From Morinoia aosen (taxonomy: Eukaryota; Arthropoda; Malacostraca; Amphipoda; Talitridae), in the NCBI GenBank assembly GCA_030386875.1, contig CM059575.1, positions 17,198,293 to 17,262,292 of the forward strand: a stretch of 64,000 bases of DNA. The letters run 5' to 3'. How positions within the stretch are numbered: the stretch's first letter is position 1; each line of letters starts with the position of its first letter. This document shows positions 12,700 to 24,800 of this stretch, one piece after another. A program made the position numbers and the translations under genes. The notes below the pieces were generated by a model. The model was not told the origin of the DNA and did no database searches. It was given only the letters and a program-made list of their open reading frames with translations.

Positions 12700-14860
12700 T
12701 TTCTTAAATTTACAGAAGACTTTGTATTTAATCTTAATTACATTTTTGTACTCTAAATTTAGCAGTGAATTGATATCATTACTGCTGAACTATAGCACGG
12801 TTTGCTTTATTCGTAATTTAACAGTCACTCACAAATTGATGGCCCGGCTGCCGAATTCCTACGTTAACCTTTCACGAGTAAAACTTGGACCTCGTGTCCT
12901 GTTTCTTTTTTAATTTAGTTTAAAATTTATTAAACTACTACCTTTAACCCATGTTGTAATTATCGATCCTGAAACCACTTCTCTTTTCGCGCAAAACTAA
13001 CCGATTATGCGAACACGACATCACCATATTTCAAAGGCCTGGACTCCACTCTCGGGTTGGCAGAATTCACTGTCAGTTGAGTTTGAGTACTAGCACCATC
13101 GATAGCAGTTCATTCATCCTTCCTCCAGTTTTGAAATAAATTTCAAACCCACTTATAAACTTGTCATTGAAACTCATTTGCAACAAAAATAATGTAAGCC
13201 TTTAATGGATCATTTCCTATCTCAATTGGGAACAAGTTTTCCCGTCACTTGTTGCATCACGTTCTGTTTATCAACTTGCTTATCCCAGCAAGTTCGTGTC
13301 CATGATATGACCAACAAGACAAGGAAAATATATTCTCGAGTGTTCGGCATGAGAATGCAATAACATTTTCAGAGTCGCACTATTTATTCAGTATTATCAC
13401 GTGTGTGAGTCCAAAACACCGGAAATAGCAAGTAGGGCACAAAATCTAAGCGTCTCAGTTCTCACAGTTCAATACGCTGGAGAAAAAAGCGTCAACGTCT
13501 TCATGAGGCGAAAAGGGGCAATGAGAATAGCGAATAAAAGATGATAACATTCATGCACAAGGTCAGTCCCCGACGAGAGAAAGAGATGCATTATGGTTTC
13601 CAAGCTTGAAAATAATAACTATTTTAACGTTCATTGCGTATTTTCCTGGCCTCCAACTGTATGTCTGCACAGATCAGACGCGAAGGAATAAGTGACCTCT
13701 GATAGATTGATTTAGCTCTCGAAAAAATATCTGCGGCCGTTAATTAAAACCATTGAAAAAAATTAATTCAATGCTTTTTGGTATTGATGAAAAGGTTTAT
13801 AAACTATTGATATTCGAACATGTCGAAGAAAGTTAAACTTCATTCAGTTCCATGGTTGTGAGTACTTTTTGTCATCCATAAGAAGAACAGCGTGTTATTA
13901 CATGGATACTCCAATTTAGATTTGGCTCTTGTACTCACAGAATGGAAGTAAAGATGTGTAGCCACGAAATAACGCAGAAAAAAAGAATATGATTACATAC
14001 TGCATATATTGTTTTAGATTTTTTGTTTAATTTAAACTTATCAATGTTCGTAGGGACGATTTCGTGCGTCATGCGATCGCTTTTCGAATATCTTTCTGTG
14101 CCAATAATCTTGGCATGAATGTTCATATATTTTAATTTTTTACAGATTGTGGAAAGATTATTATGTTTATTATGTTATGTAGAATTACGGTTTAATATCT
14201 GAAATGAAATAACAATATGGATGAAATAACTGAAAGACCATCTTTCCTGGATAAAAATTAAACAATCAAGGAACCTATTCAACAAATATAAACAAAAAAA
14301 TGAATAGAAATAGCTTCTCATGTTGTTATTTAATGAATCAAATTATCAATAACCACAGCACGATCAACCAAAATACCCAATACGCCATGCAAACAATAGC
14401 ACAGCACATTAAGACATCAGCGAATAGTTTGCTAAAGTTTCTGCAGTCACAGGTGTAGAGAGATGAGACTGTGAGCACTAACTCATATTATTCTACTTCT
14501 AGTCCGGTGCAATGAAACAAATTAAACAATATGTATAGTAACTGTGCATCACTCACTACAAGCACAACTCATTACACAGTAACGGGTAACTTCCTTCTAA
14601 AAAATTAATACGTGGAACGTAAATTGACCATACAATCTATTCCATTGTGTACGAATTGTCTTTTCCCTTTCTGAACTTTAGAGACATTAAAAATGAATTT
14701 TAATGGAATTAACGATGAAGTTCAATATTGTAATGAAATAGAGGCTGCATGCAATAGAATAAGTGATGTAACTCTTAGCTTATAGAATATTTTGTGAGGA
14801 CTAATAATTTTTCAAATGGTGAGTAATACTGGATCTTCTCATGTTTAAATAGAACGACCT
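12700..14860. other. Non-coding spacer, nothing recognised
   Basis: AT-rich DNA with no supported exon, RNA gene or element ends. Confidence 0.35.
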
Positions 14861-14879
14861 TCCTTAAAAGGGCGCCGTC

Positions 14880-15960
14880 TGGGGCGCCAAACTCAAGGGT
14901 TTCCAAAACTCAAGGGTTTTGAACGCAAAGAAGTCCGTGAGGGCTTTCCACAAGTCTGCTTCATTGGTGAAGGATTTCATACAAAGATGATTAATCAGGG
15001 ATTAGAAGAGATGGTAATCGCATAGCACGAGGTCAGGTGAATAAGGTGGATGGCACAACGTCTCCCACCCAAGTTGCTGTACGGGATCGCTGACTACTCG
15101 CGCGAAATGCGGCCTGGCGTTTTCATGAAAGAATAGCACACCTTCGCGATTCACCAGTGCTGGCTTCTTCTGGCGTAATGCCTGTTGCACGCTTTCCAAT
15201 TGCTGAGAGTGTGGGTTTCCAGTGACCGTTTGGCCGGTTGGTAGCGGCTCATAATGAACCACTTGACGACGTGTCCAACAGACACGAAGCATAATCTTGT
15301 ATGGGTGCACAGGCGACCTTGAGGTGTGAGGGACAGCATTTTTAGGTGACAATCAATGTCTGGAACGCTTGGGAGTTTCGTACAGAACCCACTTTTCATC
15401 ACTGGTAGGCATTGGATTATAAGGATGCGGTACGGTGGCGAGAAAGCAACGATACGCAGGCTGCCACTCGTCTCACGTGCACCACCACAATCGTGTGTGG
15501 GACCCTCTTGCTCAGTTTGTACGCCTTACCATAAGCGGTACAGGTGAAGTTTAACTGTTTCGCCGAAAATATTGAACTGTCTTGCAAGTTCACCACACGT
15601 AAAACTACTGTCTTGTTCAAGAATTTCGTCAGAACTTCGTCATCAAGACCTGTAGTCGTCCTCTGCGAGGCTCATCAGGGAGGGATAAATATTTCGACTT
15701 GAATTTTTTAAAATATGCCTTGCTGTGCGTTCATTCACAGCACTATCCTCGAACGCTTGACATGTGTGGTGACTTAATACAGCTGCTGATAAGCCCACTT
15801 TAAAGTTGTAAAACAAACAGCTCCGAACGAGATCTGTAGACACTTTCATTCTTCTCCACTGCTCTCCGGCCAACCACAGTGCACGTGTTTTTATAACGCC
15901 TGATGTTCCTACTTTTGGCTGTTCGAATCTGAAAATAATTGCTACACGCACTGCATACGT
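14880..15960 (-). pseudogene. Mariner (Tc1/mariner) transposase, frameshifted
   Basis: Reading the minus strand from right to left, the N-terminal helix-turn-helix region is at about 15860-15650 (YNFKVGLSAA, AVNERTARHIL). The middle domain (VWW-like, PTGQTVTGN) is near 15350-15150, and the DDD catalytic signature near 15120-15000 contains HENARPHFARVV and PPYSPDLVLCDYHLF. The last motif is the hallmark of mariner rather than Tc1 or pogo. Length and order match a ~345-aa mariner transposase, but the frame shifts at least twice, so the copy cannot make enzyme. Terminal inverted repeats were not identified with confidence. Confidence 0.85.
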
Positions 15961-16313
15961 ATTTTAACTTCATTCAATGGCTAATTAAAAAACAGACACT
16001 ACTTTTTTGGTTACCTTGTATAACTTATTTTCGATTTTTTAACTCATTTTATAGAGAATTTTTTACGAATCTTATGATATGGTTCATTTCCTTGTAAGTG
16101 GGTTCGTTCGTCTACTGCAGCTTACGAAAGCCAATTAGGGGGAGACCGGTTTACCCATCATCTAAAAATTATCAATTTTTTGTTTTTTAGTTCATGATAT
16201 AGAAAAAAATTCTGAATTTAACAATATGCTTCACTGCTTTATAAGTGTGTTCATTCGTCTTCTACAGCGGCCAGTCACTTAAGTCATTACAGTGACAGGT
16301 GACGAGTTTGTAA

Positions 16314-17090
16314 AATTCTCCTGAAAACTTGAATTTGCTGACGTTTGAAATGCTACTCCTCCCACAGTTGTGAAGGTACATAAATGGCAAATATATTAAT
16401 GGATAGGGCTTAAAAAGAACAAAAAAAGGGGTAAACAATTTTTTTACCAAAATGAAATAATACACTTTTTTGAAAAAATCGGAAAATTCAACGCATCATT
16501 AAATCGAAATTCTATTCCCACGATTCTTTAGATAATACATTAAGTCACCAAAAAACAAACTTCCAGTTCTGCTACTTCAAAATTGTACGAGACTTAACAT
16601 TTTTCGTAATTACAATTTATTTCACTTCATCCGAAAAAAAAATTTGATTTTTTGAATAGATACAAAAACACTGAACAAAGAACAAATGTTGCATACTCTC
16701 TTACATATGGTGAAATTTTTGGGAAAATCCATTGGAAAACAATGGACTTTAGTTTTTACCCGGACCATCCCCATAGGTCACCAAGCCCCTGTCCGACCCC
16801 CCCTTCCCCCCCCCCCCCCCCCCCCCCCTAACGACGAAACAGGTTCGAGCGTTCAGCAGACGAAAGTTAGCCATACAGCTCACGTTTGAAATCCCTTGGC
16901 CTGAAAACAAAATATTCTAAAACGCACAGTGAACAAATTCTGAGCTAGGTTGAGCTGCAGACCACTCGGTGCACGTTAGGCTCTTCTCAAAACTTGATCT
17001 TGCTGTCGTTTGAAATGCTACTCCTCTTTCAGTTTTGGAGGTACAGAAATGGCAAATACACAACCGATAGAGCGTAGAAAAAATTACAAC
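16314..17090. repeat. Diverged ~665-bp direct duplication
   Basis: Two similar stretches, about 16314-16420 and 16979-17090, share GTTTGAAATGCTACTCCTC and an AAATGGCAAATA phrase with the same order and spacing, followed by similar A-rich sequence. The arrangement fits an old tandem duplication or two copies of one unnamed repeat. Confidence 0.55.
16799..16829. repeat. Poly-C tract
   Basis: A run of about 20 cytosines preceded by CCCCCCTTCC. Its length in the assembly may be unreliable. Confidence 0.9.
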
Positions 17091-17956
17091 CCCGTTGGAC
17101 AATTTTTTGAATTTCGATATAGTTGAAAAATTATACAATAAATACACGGAAGCAGGCGAAAAATCAAACGGAAATAATTCATTGAAAATGGAAAATAAAA
17201 TAAAACTTTTCCTACTGATTTGTAGCTATTTTCAAGCCCTATTGAATTTAGTATTTGTAATTTCTGTAACTTCGAAATTGGAAGAGTAGCATTTTCCGTA
17301 ATCTCTAGTTTTTTCACTTTTCCCGAAAAAACTCAATTTTTAACAAAAAGCACTCGAAACGAAAAAGAATCGCTGCATGATTTCAAAGCTATAGTGAAGA
17401 TTTCAAAAAAATCACGAGGTAAATGACAGTTTTTTGCCCAAACGGTGCTTTTAAGAGCACGCATTCAAAGCTCAATCAGTATTGAAAGTATGGGAAAATA
17501 TTTTATGCGTACTCTCAGGAAAGCGATTTCTTGCTTTTTTTCTCTACTACGTTACAAATCTTTACTGTTCAAAGTATAATTACAAATGTTTTATAAACCA
17601 ATAGTTCCATATTACGTGCGAAACCTAATTTCAGCAATGATATAAAGCATCAGCGTCCACAACGCTTGTGAGCATAACCGAGATGCTGGAAAAGATAAAC
17701 GAAAACTCTTCTGAAAATCGCTTTATTGATTGAATAATGTTTGATTTCAATAAAAAATTTCATATATGTTAGTTCCATCGCTGTTTGTCAAAAAACGTAT
17801 TTAGTACGAAATCGGAATTTATTCTGTTTCAAATTATTTTCAGGTCCTGCTAAATAAATTGAATTAGATAACATCTCAAGTGATTTCATAGAATTTATTG
17901 GACATGAGTCTTGTGCTGATCTGCTGTGTGCTGCTGGCTGCGTGCGCACCTTCAGT

Positions 17957-20900
17957 TCACTCGTAGAGGCCGAAGTCATCAGGACCAACGAAGTTGTTGG
18001 CGAAGAGCAGAGCGGTCACGCGGTCCTGGTCGGAGGGCAGGAAGTCGAGTCTGTTGTCGGTGCCTCGGAGATCGAAGTCATCAACCAACCATCTAGGTGG
18101 GAAGGAATTGCACGTGAGTAATCTCAAATATGCACAATATTTAATATCTCATATATGCACAAAGAAAATTTACACAGTGAACACCTTCCTCGGAGCCCTG
18201 CTCCAGTTTAGAGACGATTGCATTTGTGACGTGATCATACAATGAAACTTCGTCCGAAAGAGGGTTTTTGGCCAACGTTATCTAATTGCGCTTGGATTTT
18301 GGATTCATTTTTTCTCGTATGAAATTGTGTTCATCCGAGTGGGCGTCTATGTCACAAGAAAAATAAGCATTGAAATATGGAAGCTTCGCCTCACCTGGCG
18401 TCATGCTTGAGGCAAGCGAGAGACCGAAGCTCGTTCTCGCAGAAGAGGTAATGTTTGGTGGCGACCACATCATTGGGCACGGGGTACGAGTCCTTGCCAG
18501 GGGGCACGCACATCTGCACAGTAGAAGGACTCAATGAGATGTGAGCCGATATACCTCATGAGATATTACTACATTAATGCATACATTGCAATGTAGAAGG
18601 GCTCAATGAGATGTGAGCCGATATACCTCATGAGATTTACCGTGTTAGTACATATATCACAAGTGAGGTTCTTCAACTTAAAAGTGCACGAACTTGAAAA
18701 AATTCACTGTTAGAAGTGTTTCACAGAGCAATGACAGTTTCTGAACCAGTCAACGCAATGTTTAAAATGTGGTTTTGAAATTGTGCTGAAATGAAGACAA
18801 TTTACTAGAGACAATTTTTCGCCTAACCGATAAAGTAGCTCAACAAAAAAAAAGATTGGAAACTGACGGCATATTTCTGGCACTCGGTGACTGCGTGGAC
18901 CATGTCGTCCTCCAAGGATTTGACCAGGCCTGCTGACTTGATCCTGGCCACGACTGCCTCGGCGTTCAGTTTGTTGTTAGCGTCGGTCTGGGACAGAAAT
19001 ATATACGCTCTTAATTTATATCTACTCTTAATTATTTGATTGATCTAGGTTATCACTGTTGATGGCAGTGCTTTCCTAACTTAGGAAGGGAAATACTTTT
19101 AACATTATGGAATTTCAAGGTAATTTTGTGTCAATTAATACACATGTACAACCTTGGCCTTCATACAAATAACAACGCTGTGAATGTCGAGAATTTTGTG
19201 AAAAAACAACAGCTAAACCAATGAGCGACCATACTCACAATTCCCATCTCCGTCATCACACATCTGAAGTAGTCGACCTCCGTCTGAATTTCCTCGGTCA
19301 GATGTTTGACGGTGGACGCGGGGTAGCGGGGCGAGCGTTTCTGTTTGGTACATGTGACGTTTCATTACCTGTGATATTAAGTAGTAAAATACCCTTATGT
19401 AGAAAACCATAGGTTATTTCATTCAAGAAAGGTGGAAGTTAGCAAACGCTGCTGAATTTGTTTTTTAACATGTTCTCCGGGAAGTGGGCCACATGTGTAC
19501 CACTAAGTAAATTACCCATTTACATACCAGTGTAAATGAACGACATTTCATCAGTTTCGTAACCTTTTATAAAATAACTGTTGCCATACGAGGTGAAACG
19601 TTAGCGTGAAATTGTATGATTCATATTTATTAGGAAAATTAAAAATTATTGTTGCAGTAAAGTAGATTTCTTTATTTTGCTGCTTACAACCTATCCAAAA
19701 CAACCGTTAACAACCTTGGAAACGTGGTGGACGTCCTATGATTATAATTTAATTCCTTTGGATATTCGACTTAAAAAGGTAGTGAGAAAATATGAACAAA
19801 GACTTAAAATTTTTATGAAATTGAATTAAAAAGGTTCAGTAAAATAACTTTTGCACTCTCGGTACTTTGGCTGTAGGCAAAAAACACTATCATCGGAGTG
19901 GTAGAACAACATTAACTTCAACAAAAGCAGTTAACTACTTCTTCGAAAAAGGTGTTTAAACTAGATACTCACCTTACGGAAGAGAGAGTAGAGAACCTGC
20001 AAAACAAAAAGGAGGATTAATATAAGATCATTTGATAAAAATAAAAACAATTTACTTGAATATTTGGTGGCCAAAAATTGTTGATGTGAAAGTTATCAGG
20101 AAATAATTTACATTTACTAACTGAAAAACTATCCTGATATTACTTCGTCATGCGAAGGATATTTTTACGATTTTTTTCAGTGACGGTTAGGTCAATACCT
20201 CTTTATTGAATTATTTCAGTTATTCAGTCATTGAATTGCTTACACGCTAAATAGAAATGACTCGAGGCACAACTGCATGTTCGCCTCTAATTTGCGTAGT
20301 TATTGCTTTCTATGAAACTAGTAGAGAATGAGTATTTCGATCCAATAATTTTTCGACTAACGACGTGGATTTTTGTTTTTTGGCTAAAAATTTACTCAAG
20401 TTTTTCAAATTTTTCGTTTGAATTATTGCAAAAATGTCTGGAAAACAAATCAGAGTGTCAAGTTATTATCTCTCTGATTCATCGATACCGAAGTAACAGT
20501 ACTTGTTCAAATATGCAATACAGTGTTGTAAATCGACATTGTAGATGCTTGAAAAATCACCAGCAGATGATATAAACTGCTGTCTAACACTGCATTTGAG
20601 GATACATTTGCGTGTCTCTAATATATATGGTGGTAGGTACATGATGCCTGTCCTGTAGTAGGAGCACAAGGCTCACGAGTGTGAGCCTTGTTTTCCTCCT
20701 GCACACAAGCACGAGTTCTAATGCTTTGAAACGTGGTAGGGTCCTCTTCTGTATGATTTCATCTCTCTTACAAAAGATTTCCAAGTGATTAGTAGGAGAC
20801 TGTGCAATAGACCATTCAGAGTTTTCGCTGATTCAAAAAGAACTTATAAGTTATAATAAGTATTTGATATTCTCCTTACCCGGGGGGCGTTAGATCTGGA

Positions 20901-21462
20901 AATCTCTGGGGCTCGGAACTTGGCGAAGCAGGTGGAGACTGCGCGGTCCACCTCTGCGTGGTAGGCCATGGTGGGCTCCACTCCGAAGCACGCCTGGCGC
21001 ACCTGGGCCGCGGGAATTGTACATCAGCAGTTGAAATAACATGAAAAGTTGAATGCTAAACTTTATTGTGGGCATTAGCGTAAAAATAATGTAACTCATT
21101 GACATTCTAATACATTGCTGAATAGGTAGATTAGACTGCTCAGAGTTATTTGTGATACATTCTGCTTTGGAATTGAACCGTTCTCTGCAGCAATGGGGTC
21201 CCTCGCTCTAACATAATTTTTTTTGTTTTTTACAGCTTTGTTCTACACTACGAGTATGATATGGCACAACCTAAACGTTGCTAAATCACCTTAACGTTGC
21301 AAAATTTATTGAGGTACTCGAAATGCATGAAATGGCACAACCTGAAGCTCAACTCACCTTCACGTTGCCAAATTTATTGAGGTACTCGAACTCGAGGTTG
21401 AGCTGCACCTGAGCAGCCGTGAAGCCCAGGAGGGCGAGAAGGATAAAGTACTGTCCCTGCAT
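17957..21462 (-). CDS. Secreted seven-cysteine protein, paralogue A (complete, 242 aa)
   Basis: Seven coding exons on the minus strand join with matching phases: 21358-21462, 20880-21002, 19973-19996 (a 24-bp microexon), 19239-19340, 18868-18987, 18395-18513 and 17957-18092. Each is bounded by AG and GT, several donors being perfect GTGAGT. The product begins MQGQYFILLALLGFTAAQ, a clear signal peptide, and ends DDFGLYE before TGA. Seven cysteines follow the pattern C-19-C-(long)-C-42-C-5-C-22-C-8-C in a mostly helical, charged chain. Paralogue B at 32.5-36 kb shares most cysteine spacings and most intron positions. I do not recognise the family; a hemolymph or ligand-binding role is a guess. 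The last C-8-C spacing recalls insect odorant-binding proteins, but the rest does not fit. An AATAAA lies 58 bp past the stop (17894-17899). Confidence 0.85.
18521..18650. repeat. 72-bp duplication in an intron of paralogue A
   Basis: GTAGAAGG(A/G)CTCAATGAGATG and the following GAGCCGATATACCTCATGAG occur at 18521 and again at 18593, in the intron between the fifth and sixth coding exons. Confidence 0.85.
20666..20691. repeat. Perfect 11-bp palindrome in an intron
   Basis: ACAAGGCTCAC, a 4-base loop GAGT, then GTGAGCCTTGT. It lies in the intron between the second coding exon and the microexon of paralogue A. No function is evident. Confidence 0.7.
21261..21391. repeat. 71-bp tandem duplication of an exon end in paralogue A
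   Basis: Units start ATGGCACAACCT at 21261 and 21332. The right-hand unit contains the 3' end of the signal-peptide exon with its GTGAGT donor. The left-hand unit, in the intron, repeats the same coding stretch (FEYLNKF-NVK frame still open) followed by GTGATT, a possible second donor. Confidence 0.85.
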
Positions 21463-21784
21463 CCTGGGGGCGGAGGACAATGTGATCTAAATTTTTCAAT
21501 TTTATTTTACATTAATAACTCATGGGTGACATGAGACATAAATTTTTCATTGAGTTGAATACATTTATTAAAAATTAATTTGAATAATGAATTTATTCAA
21601 CATTTTCTCGAACACAGTTTGAGGAGAAGAGCATCGAAGAGAAACAGAATGTGTGAACTAGTCTGAAGAAAAATTGATTAGCTCATAGATATGATTTTTT
21701 TTAGTCTAAGTATTTCTCTGACGTATGAAGATAATAGTTCTGTATTCTGGCAACGAAACTGTTCATTGTGTGCCCCTTACTCAC

Positions 21785-21808
21785 CTTACGACTGGAGTGG
21801 AAGCTGTG
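21785..21808 (-). other. Non-coding first exon of paralogue A
   Basis: Downstream of the TATA box on the minus strand, sequence ending CCAGTCGTAAG runs into a strong donor GTGAGTAAGG at 21784. The next acceptor, CCCCCAG, sits one base before the ATG of the signal-peptide exon, giving a 5' UTR intron of about 320 bp. The 5' limit is inferred from the TATA box spacing. Confidence 0.6.
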
Positions 21809-21832
21809 GTAGCCAACACGTCGCAGCTCGTG

Positions 21833-21839
21833 TTATATA
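21833..21839 (-). promoter_or_regulatory. TATA box of paralogue A
   Basis: TATATAA on the minus strand, with a GC-rich upstream flank (GGCGGGGACTGCTGGG). It stands about 25-35 bp before the expected transcription start and about 45 bp before a perfect splice donor. Confidence 0.6.
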
Positions 21840-21899
21840 CCCAGCAGTCCCCGCCTACTGCGTGACCTTCGTCGCTACTGGTCACTTCTGAGACAACGC

Positions 21900-24800
21900 T
21901 CATTGGATAGAATTCTTCGGCAGCTTCCAAAAGTGTATTAATAAAAAGTAAAATGTTTTAAAACGCACAATTTGCTAATTGGCAAGTATTCTCCCCTAGG
22001 CTGAGACCACGGGACTCGATATAAATTTTTCCTCCCTGTTTTATTTGAGACTAAAATCTCAAAATTCGGAAATATTTTCTACAATGTATTTTATACGCTA
22101 TTTCGATCTGTCTAGTTTTATTTAATGATTGCACATTATAAAGCTTTCGCTCAGGCCTGTATGGTTTTTTTGTGCGCGCTTCCAAAAAGTTGGCTTAGCA
22201 GGTATGCAAGCTATGTCTGGCAACGTAGAGGCCGAGAAGTTTAACATAAATAGATGGAAATTTAGGGGGAAGCTGATGACATTAATATTATGGTGAATGC
22301 TATAAATAGCGAAAGGTTAGAGAATAGCTTAATGTTGGTTTGATTTAAAAGGTTTTAAGTCGGCCAAACATTCTTAGTGGCAGAAGAAATATTTGAGCTT
22401 TCCTTTAGAGTCTGATACTTTGGTAAATATATTTGTCATAAATAGTGTAGCCAAAATAATTGTCCTTTACAATTTTCTGACATAATTTTTGTGCTCAGCT
22501 TTTCGACAGCATCTTTAATTTTCATAAATATTCAAATTTTAAAGACTGCGATACGTGAATAACCGTTTTAAACTTTGCAGAACAAGACTGGTTGATCTAC
22601 GAGGACAGATAGCCTACAATACAAAGTTTTCATCTTTTTATTAGTCAAGAGACTTCAGCGCGAGGGTAGATTTAATTGCGCCTGAAATGAATTGTACCTA
22701 TCTTAACGCCAGCAAGAAATGAGACTATCATAATTTCAAGCACATTCGCAGCATGCTGAGCTTCTTCAATGTTTGTGTAAAGTTTTTATTTGTGGACATA
22801 TTCGTATGAGCCTTCGTAAATCATCGCTTGTTGTTGAGGCTTTAAACACAGCAAAATATTTTGCTTAAAGTAATCGCTTGTATGAGAAATCAATCGTCTG
22901 TCAACAGGTACACTCCTCACTGTCAATATAAATTTCTAACTATTCATGATACTTCACATCTGCTTTAAGCGCAACGTTACTTATTATTTTTAAATGTGCT
23001 GCTCAAATGTGTCTTCCGGCAAAAGTACATCCCTGACTTCAATTCAAGCTGTTTAATAACTCTAGCTCCAGTATCTTCCTCCGGACCCCATCACTTCGCA
23101 CTTTTGCAAAACATAACACTACCTTTCATAACGTTTCAGATATATCATTCAAAGCCCAAATCCTTTTTACTTCTGTCGCGTGCGAGGACAAAATTGATGA
23201 AAATTCATTTCCGGGGCTCTAAGATAACTTTTTTAATATCTCATTCGTTCCTCAAACTCTCCCTGTCTCTGAGCAACTAATCTCGTTACTACAAAAGAAG
23301 TAGTCTGAGTCCATCCCAATTCGGTTTGAAGCGATACAATATTTTTTCTCATTTCAGAAATTTATTGAACACAAATATTCAGAAAAAATCGTAACTTTAT
23401 GAAATAATTCTTGATAACGTGAAGGACTTCTCCTTTATCGCGTTTTACTTGAGTAGGTGGATATTATTGATTTCCTTAGCAAAAGATAGCTAAGATACTA
23501 CTCGGAGCTTATAAACAGTTCCTCGAATGATACAGTCTCCAATTTTTTTCTTATACATTGAATATATATGTTTTTAATACGATCATCGTCGCATCTGCAA
23601 TAAGTATAGAATTTATACGCTCGAAAATCAGTTCGTTTTTACATACGAGTACATACGGAGTAAAACACCCAAAGCGATTTTTATTTTGACAGGCATCTGG
23701 CATGGATTTTCATTTCCATCAAATTTTTGTTGTATTACCTGGCCAACTTCCAATGGAACGTATGATGTCGAAGTTGCAGGTCAAATCAGCTGCATTGCAA
23801 TTTGAATGATCTGTTTTAGGCTACAGTGATCTACAGTTCAAGAATATACCAACAAATCACTGAAGTTTATCGACTCTTTCATTTAATTTTGTAGTGTTGA
23901 TTGATGTATAACCTCATTAAAAATTTAAATTCGAAAACAACATAACGAAACGATTCGTGATTGAGTTTTTTATCAGCAAATTCTTTGTTTGGATCAGTCG
24001 TTAAACTAAAAAACAGAGTAAGAAATTAAAGGAGTAAGTCAATAAATTGGTATAATTTTTTATGAATAGAGTTATTAGGACAATCAGATATTAATTTCAA
24101 GTAAAGAGCTAGATAACGAAGCGTATTTCTGTTGATCAAGTCTAAATCGCCTTCAAAGAACAGTAACTCATACGCACACTTCCATGATTGCCAATGTTGT
24201 AATGCTCAATACGTCGTTACCTTATTGGAGCTGGCACATACCATGGAAAAGAATGCTCAAGAAATTATTCAAATACAAAATTATGACTTATTAAATTGAA
24301 AAATTATTTATATATATTTCATGAATTCCAAATTTTTGAACGCCAGATAAATTCATTTCGTAAATTTGTGATGAACGAGTTCTAACACAATACGTACACT
24401 CCTACTGAATTAATGTAAACATTCCCAAAGAAATAAAGTATTTGTCACTGCTTAACAAAACCTCAATTTGAAAATTGATTCATTCGACTCTTATCACACT
24501 GTTAACACTAATGCAATTTTATCATCCTGCATTAGATGTGCCGCTTTACACGTCTTAAAGTCTGATGAAATTCAATGAACATTTTCCTCTCAGCCTACCA
24601 CTCGAAACCTACGAAAAGTCAAACAAAAAACTTCACTCCCGAAAATTTTGTTTGCAAACGTTAACGCTCATTGTGCTGCGCTGTTAATGAAGTGCGAATA
24701 ACCGTCAATTTTACCATTACTCAATATACACTGAATTTCTCTATTACCATTGAAGAAAGATGTATTTGAAACTGCCTGCTGTTTACTTACATAATTTGTT

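Noticed and set aside
17957..21462. Paralogue A as an insect odorant-binding protein
   Set aside because: Only the last C-X8-C spacing fits. The protein is too long, has seven cysteines, and lacks the C-X3-C pair.
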